NCBI GenBank assembly: GCA_002869145.1
Contig: PKTM01000027.1
Location: 60,334 to 93,459, forward strand
DNA: 33,126 bases
From: Denitrovibrio sp.
GTDB lineage: Bacteria; Chrysiogenota; Deferribacteres; Deferribacterales; Geovibrionaceae
Direction: 5' to 3'
Shown: positions 25,761 through 32,948 of the stretch, piece by piece
Layout of the letters: every line of letters starts with the position of its first letter
How positions within the stretch are numbered: position 1 is the first letter of the stretch
Position numbers and translations under genes: made by a program
The notes under the pieces: model-generated
Databases searched by the model: none
What the model was told of the DNA's origin: nothing
What the model saw: the letters and a program-made list of their open reading frames with translations, nothing else

Positions 25761-26036
25761 TCAGGATAGTTTTTCTTTCTCATCTTCTGTGCCCATGGCG
25801 TTATTTACTTTATTGTTCAGTTCAGCCAGGTACTTCTCTAGTGTGAGCAGACGCAGTTTATGATGCTTCCGTTCGCGGTCGGATATGCTTATATCCCCAA
25901 GCTGTTCGTAGGTGTCCTCTATCTCTTGTAATATGAGATTAAGATCCTCCAAACCGCTTTTCAACAGCATTATTCTACTTATCTCATCTTCGCTCAAGTG
26001 TTCGAAAATATCAGTGACTGAATTTTTTTTCACCAT
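25761..26036 (-). CDS. Small coiled-coil protein, unknown function
   Basis: From the ATG at 26036 this is a 91-residue, charged, helical protein (VTDIFEHLSEDEISRIMLLKSGLEDLNLILQEIEDTYEQLGDISISDRERKHHKLRLLTLEKYLAELNNKVNNAM). It has no membrane segment and no cysteine. I recognise no family. The start is uncertain: GAGG sits close before ATG 26036 and 6 bases before a GTG at 26033, and longer starts run into the preceding gene. It overlaps the end of the zinc-ribbon gene and precedes valS by 17 bases. Confidence 0.6.
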   Translation of the reverse strand: MVKKNSVTDIFEHLSEDEISRIMLLKSGLEDLNLILQEIEDTYEQLGDISISDRERKHHKLRLLTLEKYLAELNNKVNNAMGTEDEKEKLS

Positions 26037-26250
26037 CGTCCTCGTCATTGTCAGAATCCAGTTCATCGGAAAAGAGGTCAAACTGCATCTCCCCTTCAGG
26101 AATTATCTTGTCAAAAACCTCAGAGCAGAACTGGCATTCGTAGTGATATATGGTCCAGAGCATGTCGTCTATGACAACCTCTGTGGGCTGAAGTTCCTCC
26201 AGCCTTTTTTCTCCGCAATAAGGGCACATTTCCGGTTTAATTTGTAACAT
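26011..26250 (-). CDS. Small zinc-ribbon protein, unknown function
   Basis: From the ATG at 26250, which has GGGGAGG 9 bases ahead, the protein is 79 residues. Two CxxC pairs (MCPYCGEKRLEE and ECQFCSEVFDK) form a likely zinc ribbon, followed by a very acidic tail (LFSDELDSDNDEDDGEKK). No family is recognised. The position between tsaE and valS gives no clear role. The frame is open upstream to 26298, but that part lies within tsaE. Confidence 0.65.
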   Translation of the reverse strand: MLQIKPEMCPYCGEKRLEELQPTEVVIDDMLWTIYHYECQFCSEVFDKIIPEGEMQFDLFSDELDSDNDEDDGEKKFSH

Positions 26251-26266
26251 AATATGTATCCTCCCC

Positions 26267-26683
26267 TTAAACCTCTTCAATAATAAAAGTTCTGGCATTA
26301 GGGTTATCTACAGTTATAGTTATTTCCGTGTAATTTTCAAGCTCATCCTTCAAATTAAACTTATCTGCCCACTCTATAAAGCAGGTATCGCCGGAGTCTA
26401 TATATTCGAAAAAGTCTATATTATCAAGCTCATACATGCTTTCCAGTCTATAAAGGTCAAAGTGATGTATTGTTATATCACCTTCATATCTTTGGTGCAG
26501 GGTAAATGTAGGGCTGCTGGTGTCGTAACAATTGAAGTATTGGGCAACACCTATTACAAATGTTGTTTTTCCTGCTCCCAGTGTGCCATTCATAAGCACT
26601 ATTTTACCTTTCATGTTTTCAGCTATTTCATGAGCAAACCCAGTTGTCTGGGCGGCTCCTTTAAGTGTTTTTTGCAAGCTCAT
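26267..26683 (-). CDS. tsaE: tRNA threonylcarbamoyladenosine biosynthesis protein TsaE
   Basis: The 138-residue protein has a P-loop (NGTLGAGKTTF) and the TsaE motifs SSPTFTLHQRYEG, IHHFDLYRLES and CFIEWADKF. TsaE is the ATPase that works with TsaB and TsaD in making t6A37 in tRNAs. I chose ATG 26683 because GGAAAG lies 7 bases ahead; the frame extends 5 codons further. It overlaps the end of nnr by 23 bases. The nnr-tsaE order is frequent in bacteria. Confidence 0.95.
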   Translation of the reverse strand: MSLQKTLKGAAQTTGFAHEIAENMKGKIVLMNGTLGAGKTTFVIGVAQYFNCYDTSSPTFTLHQRYEGDITIHHFDLYRLESMYELDNIDFFEYIDSGDTCFIEWADKFNLKDELENYTEITITVDNPNARTFIIEEV

Positions 26684-28181
26684 CAAGTGTCTTTCCAATA
26701 TTTTCTATAATGTCTGTTGTAAGGATTGTTCTTTCATTCATCTCTTCGCTGATGATCTCAGCTGTTCTGCCGAGGATATAAGTCCCCAAACAGGCAGCTT
26801 CTGCGAGGTCATACCTCTGAGATATAAAAGCTGATATAAGCCCTGTCAGGCAGTCTCCGCTCCCACCTTTGGAAAGGGCGGGAGTTCCTGTGATGTTAAC
26901 ATATACTGCTCCGTCTGGAAGAGCTATGAGTGTGTCTGAGCTTTTCAGCACCAGTACAACACCATTGTTTTCTGCATACACCTTGGCAAGCTCAAGCCTT
27001 TCGCTGAGAACCTCTTCGGTGGTCTTGCCTATCATTTCGGCAAATTCACCGATGTGTGGTGTGAGAACCGCTCTGCCTGAAAGCTTTTTTATGCTTCTGG
27101 CATCCAGCAGATTAAGCCCGTCGGCATCTATTACAAGCGGAAGTTTTGTTTGCTTTACAAGCTCCCGGACGAAATCTCTAGTATCTTTATCTTTACCAAT
27201 GCCCGGGCCTATGGCACAAACAGTCTTATCCTTAACAAAATCAATCAGCTCCGAGACTGTATCAGAAGTAAAATGAGTACCTTTACCTGTGGCGAAGGAC
27301 ATTATCTCCGGATTTACAGCTTCAGCGGCAGAGATAAGCCCGCCCGGAATAGCTGTTGTTGTAAGTCCTGCACCGCATCTGGCGCATGCTCTGGAGGCAA
27401 TGAACACTGCACCTGATTTCCCCTGTGAGCCTCCAGTTATAACAGCGTGGCCAAAATGACCTTTGTGACTGTCTGTCTCTCTGGGCGGGATCATCGGAAG
27501 TGTGTCCTCGTCTAAGAGATAAACTGAGTTTTCTGCACTGTCTATCGCAAAATCAGGGATAGAGATGTCTGTTACTACTACCTCACCGCACATCTCTCTG
27601 GCGGGGAACATTATGTGAGGAAACTTTGGCCTTGCAAATGTTACAGTGAGGTCAGCATCCACACATTCGCCTATGATATTATGAGTGTCGCCGGATAATC
27701 CGCTTGGGATATCCAGAGAAACCACAAAGTTAGATGTGAGGTTTATCCTCTGCACAAGAGCCGCGTAAAAGCCTTTCAAAGGACGGGAAAGTCCGGTTCC
27801 AAAAAGGGCGTCTATAGTTATGTCATAGTCTGAAAATGTAGGTATCTCTTTACCTTCTATAATGAAAATTGGTGCGTTGTAGTTTTTTAGAATGTTGTAG
27901 TTTAAAAGACAGTCGCCTTTCAGCTTTGATTCGTCACAGTCCATGTAAACATCACACGCCAGTCCGGCGTTAATGAGAAGTCTGGCTACTGCTAAACCGT
28001 CGCCTCCGTTGTTTCCGGAGCCGGCAACAACCGCTGCGCTGACAATATCAGGCATTCTGGTGAGTATTTCGTCTGTTACTGTAATGGCAGCGTTCTCCAT
28101 CAGCACAGAAGAAGGTATTCCTATTTCATTAATGGCGAAAGAGTCCGCCTTTGCCATCTGAGAAGAATTAAGTATTTCCAT
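26661..28181 (-). CDS. nnr: Bifunctional NAD(P)H-hydrate epimerase / ADP-dependent dehydratase
   Basis: The 506-residue protein is a fusion of two repair enzymes. The N-terminal epimerase part (about residues 1-215) has MAKADSFAINEIGIPSSVLMENAA and GSGNNGGDGLAVARLL. The C-terminal dehydratase (about 230-500) has KGHFGHAVITGGSQGKSGAVFIASRACARCGAGL, VLTPHIGEFAEMIG and TPALSKGGSGDCLTGLISAF. It repairs damaged, hydrated NADH and NADPH. Length is normal for the fused form. The Trm112-like gene lies 34 bases upstream. Confidence 0.97.
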   Translation of the reverse strand: MEILNSSQMAKADSFAINEIGIPSSVLMENAAITVTDEILTRMPDIVSAAVVAGSGNNGGDGLAVARLLINAGLACDVYMDCDESKLKGDCLLNYNILKNYNAPIFIIEGKEIPTFSDYDITIDALFGTGLSRPLKGFYAALVQRINLTSNFVVSLDIPSGLSGDTHNIIGECVDADLTVTFARPKFPHIMFPAREMCGEVVVTDISIPDFAIDSAENSVYLLDEDTLPMIPPRETDSHKGHFGHAVITGGSQGKSGAVFIASRACARCGAGLTTTAIPGGLISAAEAVNPEIMSFATGKGTHFTSDTVSELIDFVKDKTVCAIGPGIGKDKDTRDFVRELVKQTKLPLVIDADGLNLLDARSIKKLSGRAVLTPHIGEFAEMIGKTTEEVLSERLELAKVYAENNGVVLVLKSSDTLIALPDGAVYVNITGTPALSKGGSGDCLTGLISAFISQRYDLAEAACLGTYILGRTAEIISEEMNERTILTTDIIENIGKTLDELAKNT

Positions 28182-28215
28182 GTCAGACTCCGTGTTATGA
28201 GGAAAGTGTTAGGTT

Positions 28216-28398
28216 CTAGTATGCTGAGGTGTCTTCAACCTGTTTAGCCTCGTCAATGAGCATCACAGGGATGTCCTCTCTTATCTCGTATAAAAGTCCG
28301 CAGGGGTCACAGACGATGTGTTTTTCATCTTTTGATACTCTGATGCTCTCTTTGCATTTCGGGCATGCAAGCACATCCAGAAGTTCTTTTTTGATCAT
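28216..28398 (-). CDS. Trm112-like / UPF0434 (YcaR-type) zinc-binding protein
   Basis: From the ATG at 28398 the protein is 60 residues: MIKKELLDVLACPKCKESI, then IVCDPCGLLYEIREDIPVMLIDEAKQV. This matches the UPF0434/Trm112 family with CPxC and CxxC and the YxIRxxIPVML motif. Family members in eukaryotes activate methyltransferases; the bacterial role is less clear. GAGG precedes the start by 6 bases. It is the first gene of the long minus-strand operon. Confidence 0.9.
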   Translation of the reverse strand: MIKKELLDVLACPKCKESIRVSKDEKHIVCDPCGLLYEIREDIPVMLIDEAKQVEDTSAY

Positions 28399-28554
28399 TG
28401 TCATCCTCGTATGATAAGTATTTACCAATTTAAATCAAGATAGTGATAATTACAAGACTATGTATCAGAAAATAAAGGGAATTATTTTAAAATCTTCGAC
28501 TTTTCCTCTAATAACTGTTAATAGTTTTGATATCGATTTTCTACGAAGGCGGAC

Positions 28555-29448
28555 ATGTATTATAAACTGAGCGATTATCTTAAAAAAAGGTTTGGCACTA
28601 AAGTGTGGAAAGTGCCTGTGGATGCCGGGTTCTCCTGTCCTAATAGAGACGGGCATAAAAGTGAAGGCGGCTGTATATATTGTAGCGTGGACTCCTTCTC
28701 TGGTTCTGAAACTGGCTCAATATCATTTCAGGTGAAAAGCCGTATAGAGAAGCTGAAGAAACGTAAAATCAGTAAATATATAATATATTTCCAGTCATAC
28801 TCCAACACTTATGGCGATGTTGATACTATCAGAAAAAGAGTTGAGGAATCATTGATAGACGAAGGTATAGTTGCACTGCACATCGGCACCAGACCTGATG
28901 TTGTTGACGAAGATAAACTGCAATATTTCAAGGACCTTTCTGACAGGTATGAGGTTGTTATTGAATACGGACTCCAGTCTTGCAGTGACAGTACTTTAAA
29001 GCTAATAAACAGAGGCCACACTGTGCAGGACTTCATAGACGCTGTGGAGCTGACACACAGATTTGGCATTAAAACCTGCGCGCATCTTATCTTTGGACTG
29101 CCCGGCGACAGCAGGCAGGATATGATGAAGTCTGTGGAGCTTGTAAACAGCATAGGTGTGCACTCGGTGAAATTTCATCATCTGCATGTTGTTAAAGGCA
29201 CAGAGCTGGCAAAACAATATGAGGCTGGTAAGTTGAGCCTGCTGACAGAGGATGAGTATATAGATATCTTATCTGAGGCTATAGGTATGCTTCGCAGCGA
29301 CATTGTTGTTTCCCGTATAGTAGGGGATGCTTCCGGTGACACTCTTATTGCTCCAGTTTGGGAATTTAGTAAGGGTGAGTTTGAAAACAGGCTGAAAGAT
29401 CGTATGAAACATAAAGGGATTGTCCAGGGGAGCCTTAGCGGCCTTTAA
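28555..29448 (+). CDS. Radical SAM protein, YhcC/TIGR01212 type
   Basis: The 297-residue protein has SCPNRDGHKSEGGCIYC at residues 27-43. This places the cluster cysteines at 28, 40 and 43, the long first spacing typical of the YhcC group rather than CX3CX2C. Further family features are IYFQSYSNTYG, ALHIGTRPDVVDEDKL, IEYGLQSCSDSTLKLINRGHTVQDF and HLIFGLPGDSRQDMM, all in the radical SAM barrel. Its reaction is unclear to me. It is transcribed away from the UPF0434-nnr operon. Its stop overlaps the stop of the convergent EAL gene. Confidence 0.93.
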   Translation: MYYKLSDYLKKRFGTKVWKVPVDAGFSCPNRDGHKSEGGCIYCSVDSFSGSETGSISFQVKSRIEKLKKRKISKYIIYFQSYSNTYGDVDTIRKRVEESLIDEGIVALHIGTRPDVVDEDKLQYFKDLSDRYEVVIEYGLQSCSDSTLKLINRGHTVQDFIDAVELTHRFGIKTCAHLIFGLPGDSRQDMMKSVELVNSIGVHSVKFHHLHVVKGTELAKQYEAGKLSLLTEDEYIDILSEAIGMLRSDIVVSRIVGDASGDTLIAPVWEFSKGEFENRLKDRMKHKGIVQGSLSGL

Positions 29449-30689
29449 AGCTGGCAGGATTTATTGTCTATAAAATCTATGCATAGCACATAGTCTTCGC
29501 CGTTGCATGTGAACTTCTTTGCCATTGTTCTGCATAAAATACCTGTTGCCAGCGAGATGTAAGGATCTGTGTAATATGTGTTCAGATTCAGGTTGCTTAT
29601 ATAATAGAAATACTCTTTCAGAGAGTGATCAGTGCCTGATTTTGAAGGGTGGAAGAGATTGTTGTCTGCGAAAATTATCTCGAATCCGCAGATAGTTTTT
29701 CCCACCTGAAACCCTTTCGAATCAAGTATAAATACACACTCAATTTCATAGGTGTTTTTAAGATATTTTGTTACAGTCTCTTCAAAAACACATACATCAG
29801 ATTTCAGTATCTCCTCTTGTATCTTGTCGAAAATACTTTCAAAATTAGCATGTTGAAGTTTTTTTGTATCGATACTTTCTGACATGTGCTTTTTTATATC
29901 GAACGATATCATGTCCATCATGGGTTTGATGTCCTGCACCTCTAATGAGTTGATACTCTGTGGTCTGGCAAAGTAAAACCCCTGAAAAAGGTCAGCGCCA
30001 AGCTCGTGGCATTTCAGAACGTCCTCTTTGGTTTCAACCCCTTCGGCGAGCGTTAAAGAACCAATCTTTTTTGCCAGATCGATGATCGATTTTATAATGG
30101 ATTGCTGATAATAGTTCTGACTGACGTTTTTTATTAGCTGACGGTCTATTTTTATGATGTCTGGTCTGGAAATAACAAGTCTGTTGAGGTTTGAGTGGAG
30201 AGCTCCAAAGTCATCTAATACAACAAACATGCCGAGGTTTGAGTACTTCTCAGTTATCTGCTCCAGTTTGTAGTTATTTTCTATTTGGGATTCAGTTATC
30301 TCAACTGCGATATTATTATAGTAAAGCCCTGCATCATCAGCGTATATCTTTGTCCATGATTTGTCATTCGGGGTAGGGATATCCAGAACAGCAGGGTCAA
30401 AATTTAAAAACAAGACAAGTTCTTTAGATAGTTTAAACTTTGCAAACTCTTTCATGGCTAACCGACGGCACATCCTGTCAAGTTCAACAGTCTGCCCACA
30501 GGAAGCGGCATCACTAAAAAGTTTTACTGGAGGTATTGTCTCCTTTGTCTCCGGGTGAATACCTCGACAGAGAGCCTCGACACCCACAGTCTTTTTCAGT
30601 TTCAAGCTTATGATGGGTTGGAACTCAATATAGACAAGTTCCTGTTCAATTATGGTAGACATAATTGAAGTAAGCGTTTCGGTTTCCAA
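29445..30689 (-). CDS. EAL-domain c-di-GMP phosphodiesterase with C-terminal sensor-like region
   Basis: The 414-residue protein has an N-terminal EAL domain with the usual catalytic and metal ligands: GVEALCRG, LFLNFDP, VEITESQIE, VVLDDFGALHSN, IIKIDRQLI, LAEGVETKED and LFQGFYFARP. All look intact, so c-di-GMP hydrolysis is expected. The C-terminal part (about residues 280-414) resembles a Cache/PAS-like sensor (VFILDSKGFQVGKTI, GTDHSLKEYFYYISNLN, YTDPYISLATGILCRTM). No signal peptide or membrane segment is seen, so it is cytosolic. The TTG start at 30689 follows AGGGG by 9 bases and keeps the N-terminus similar to its paralog. It lies 4 bases after that paralog. Confidence 0.9.
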   Translation of the reverse strand: METETLTSIMSTIIEQELVYIEFQPIISLKLKKTVGVEALCRGIHPETKETIPPVKLFSDAASCGQTVELDRMCRRLAMKEFAKFKLSKELVLFLNFDPAVLDIPTPNDKSWTKIYADDAGLYYNNIAVEITESQIENNYKLEQITEKYSNLGMFVVLDDFGALHSNLNRLVISRPDIIKIDRQLIKNVSQNYYQQSIIKSIIDLAKKIGSLTLAEGVETKEDVLKCHELGADLFQGFYFARPQSINSLEVQDIKPMMDMISFDIKKHMSESIDTKKLQHANFESIFDKIQEEILKSDVCVFEETVTKYLKNTYEIECVFILDSKGFQVGKTICGFEIIFADNNLFHPSKSGTDHSLKEYFYYISNLNLNTYYTDPYISLATGILCRTMAKKFTCNGEDYVLCIDFIDNKSCQL

Positions 30690-30693
30690 AAAA

Positions 30694-31953
30694 TTAAGCC
30701 CCTAATTTACTAAAAATACTTTCTCCGGAAGCACCGTCAACAAATTCAACGCAAAGCACTATCTTTTTTGCTTCAATCTCTAAAAGACATGACATAGTTC
30801 TAATAACCCTGCCTTAGACCGAAGAAAGATACGTGTCAGTGTAGAATCTGTCTGAATCGATTTTTCCCAGATAGTAAAAATAATCTTTCAATGAGTGATC
30901 AGATGAATTCTCGTGTAACATTAAAAATGATTTTTGCTTTTTTTTCAAGATGTTTGTGTTGTGTATCGACTGAGATACCTGCTGGCCTTTTTCGTCCAAA
31001 AGAAAAAGTCTTTCTATTTCTTCGAAATTCGGAACCTGCTTTTTTAAATATTCTAAGTATTTATTTAAACTTTTGTTTTCGGTATTCTTTTTAAGAACCC
31101 CTATAATATAATCGAAATTTGAATGCTGATTTTTTTGTATGAGTACATTTTCTTTAAGCTTATTTTTTATTACGTGTACAAGATAATCTATCTTTGTTTC
31201 CAGAAAAGGGAAGTTAGAATATACATCTACACAAGGCTTATAAAAATAAAAGCCCTGATAAAGGTCTATCCCAAGCTCATAACATTTAATGATGTCATCT
31301 GCTGATTCTAAACCTTCAGCGAGGGTTAGTGCCCCTGTTTTTCTGGCCAGGTTTATTATAGAGCTGATGATCGACTGCTGGTAGTAGTTCTTATGAACGT
31401 TTTTTATAAGTTCCATGTCGATTTTTATAATGTCAGGCTTGGAAGCCATTATTCTGTCAAGGTTGGAATGCATGGCTCCGAAATCATCAAGAGACACGTA
31501 GTAGCCGAGCCTTTTGTAGTGTTCTACGAATTATGATAACTTTTCGTTATCTTCTATTTTTGACTCTACTATCTCAAGTGATATAGAGGCATAGTCAAGT
31601 CCTAGCTCGTCTGTGTAGTCTTTTGTAACTCTGGTTGCTTCTGCTGATGTTTTGTCTAGAATTGAGGTGTCAAGGTTCAGGAAGAGGATATAATTACCAT
31701 GTCCGGGTATAGACTTAAAAGATCTTAGCGCTGTTTTGCGACAAAGCCTGTCCAACTCAACGTCAACACCCTCGCTCTTAGCCATTTTAAAAAGATCAAG
31801 AGGTTCTATTATCTTGCCGGTGTTAGAGCAAATGCCTCTTGAGAGTGCTTCGAAACCTACCACTCTTTTGTCTTTTAAACTGATGACCGGTTGAAATAAT
31901 GTCAGTATATTTTTTTCATCAATCAGTTTGTTTATATCAGCAGATTTACCCAT
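30694..31953 (-). pseudogene. Paralogous EAL-domain gene interrupted by two in-frame TAA codons
   Basis: A single frame of 420 codons aligns along its whole length with the downstream EAL gene, but has TAA at 31531-31533 and at 30814-30816. At the first, KLS-stop-FVEHY aligns with KLEQITEKY of the paralog, so CAA to TAA explains it. At the second, YLSSV-stop-GRVIRTM aligns with YISLATGILCRTM, and the frame then continues (KIVLCVEFVD) to a terminal TAA at 30694. EAL ligands (FEALSRG, FLNLDT, LEIVESKIE, LDDFGAMHSN, IKIDMELIK, LAEGLES, YQGFYFYKP) are all kept. The start ATG has a good AAGAGG site. Either recently inactivated or affected by sequence errors. Confidence 0.85.
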
Positions 31954-31979
31954 ATAGCCTCTTAGTATTTAATATTCTG

Positions 31980-32029
31980 ATACAGTATATTACCGAAAAG
32001 AGCAACAGTATTATTTCAATATACTGTAT
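31980..32029. promoter_or_regulatory. 12-bp inverted repeat upstream of the EAL pair (possible operator)
   Basis: ATACAGTATATT (31980-31991) and AATATACTGTAT (32018-32029) are perfect inverse copies 26 bases apart, about 27 bases upstream of the EAL start. The arms could be a dimeric regulator site or a long hairpin in the leader. The half-sites are in the opposite orientation to a LexA box. Confidence 0.4.
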
Positions 32030-32093
32030 AAGATAAATATAGTCTTTTTAGTAGGTTTGCAATATTTAGTTAGTGTGAATATTAACATTATTG

Positions 32094-32125
32094 AAGAATA
32101 ATACCAAAGGCTTAGTATTATTCTT
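32094..32125 (-). terminator. AT-rich hairpin after the thioredoxin-like gene
   Basis: A perfect 11-bp stem AAGAATAATAC/GTATTATTCTT with a 10-base loop lies 21 bases after the thioredoxin-like stop (minus strand). The stem is weak in GC and no clean T run follows on the minus strand, so terminator strength is doubtful. On the plus strand it runs into TTTT-AG. Confidence 0.45.
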
Positions 32126-32145
32126 TTAGTGAATTATTGCAAATG

Positions 32146-32553
32146 CTAGTTTAATGCTTCATTAAGAAGGCTTTTCATACTGTCAAATGAGAGATAACCG
32201 GTGTTTCTGTAGATTTCCTCACTTCCTGTTGATAAAAGAACCTGGGTAGGTACAGCATTTACTGCAAACTGTGTAGCAATAGATGGGTGCGCATCAACGT
32301 CAACATTAACAATAAAGATGTTTTGGTTATTTGCAAAATCAGCCATAAGTTTTTCCAGTTCAGGCTTCATTTTTCTGCAAGTAACACATCCGGTGGAGCT
32401 TAGCTGAATGAAAACATTTTTGCCATCAGCTGAAGCAGTCTTTATCTCTGCAGCAAGTTTTTTAGATGCAGCAGGTGTATTCGGCATAACAGCAGTAACA
32501 ATGATAAAGGCAACAACGCTTAACACAACAAAAGAAATAATGAGTTTTTTCAT
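32146..32553 (-). CDS. Membrane-anchored or exported thioredoxin-like protein
   Basis: From the ATG at 32553 the protein is 135 residues. An N-terminal hydrophobic helix (about 4-22) is a signal anchor or signal peptide ending near AVMPNTPAAS. The thioredoxin fold follows, with active site GCVTCRKMKPELEKL (Cys56, Cys59) and the cis-proline motif AVPTQVLL. It resembles periplasmic thiol-reducing or thioredoxin-like proteins (DsbD C-domain or TlpA-like). GGTG lies 6 bases before this start; a TTG 12 bases upstream is less likely. It follows the small protein gene at 32810, and both probably depend on the sigma-54 promoter. Confidence 0.85.
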   Translation of the reverse strand: MKKLIISFVVLSVVAFIIVTAVMPNTPAASKKLAAEIKTASADGKNVFIQLSSTGCVTCRKMKPELEKLMADFANNQNIFIVNVDVDAHPSIATQFAVNAVPTQVLLSTGSEEIYRNTGYLSFDSMKSLLNEALN

Positions 32554-32585
32554 TTTCTTCACCAATTATTTTTGTGGGAAGAATA

Positions 32586-32810
32586 TCACGCAGATTCTTT
32601 TGTTTCAACATCCTTTTTGAGCGATTGTGCTAAATGTTTTGCTTCGTTAGCAGTTGCTAGTATATCTAGAAGGGCTTCCATTTCGTTTTTCGTAAGTGGC
32701 TTTTCACCAGCCAAAAGTTCTTTAGCAACTGAGATATGCAGGTTTGCAATACCATTTAGCTGCTTCGCTTTCTCTTCGTTTGTTTTTGCGTATAGCTGCA
32801 TGTTTAACAT
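32586..32810 (-). CDS. Small helical protein, unknown function
   Basis: The 74-residue protein is helical and charged (EEKAKQLNGIANLHISVAKELLAGEKPLTKNEMEALLDILATANEAKHLAQSL) with no cysteine or membrane segment. AAGGAGG sits about 5 bases before the ATG, one of the best ribosome sites in the window, suggesting good expression. It is the first gene after the sigma-54 promoter and is followed by the thioredoxin-like gene. I do not recognise a family. Confidence 0.72.
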   Translation of the reverse strand: MLNMQLYAKTNEEKAKQLNGIANLHISVAKELLAGEKPLTKNEMEALLDILATANEAKHLAQSLKKDVETKESA

Positions 32811-32842
32811 ATTTTCCTCCTTGCGCTTTCAATAATGATAAA

Positions 32843-32858
32843 GCAATCGAAGTGCCAA
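32843..32858 (-). promoter_or_regulatory. Sigma-54 (RpoN) promoter, -24/-12 type
   Basis: On the minus strand TTGGCAC is followed by five bases and then TTGCT, matching the sigma-54 consensus TGGCAC-N5-TTGCW at all key positions (GG at -24, GC at -12). The start would fall near 32831, about 20 bases before the ATG at 32810 and just ahead of its AAGGAGG. Such promoters need an ATP-driven enhancer-binding protein bound upstream, and no regulator gene is visible here. Confidence 0.75.
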
Positions 32859-32948
32859 ATATGTTCGATGTGTAGTAAATGTTAGTTATTAATCATTTAG
32901 ACAATGTGGATTATTATTAGGAGAAAGTATTTCCCTATTTTTGAATTA

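Noticed and set aside
30814-31497. Independent short EAL protein
   Set aside because: It starts inside the EAL domain at LDDFG and is in frame with the upstream part; it is a fragment of the interrupted paralog.
31980-32029. LexA box
   Set aside because: The half-sites read ACAG outward to CTGT with 26 bases between arms, not CTGT-N8-ACAG.
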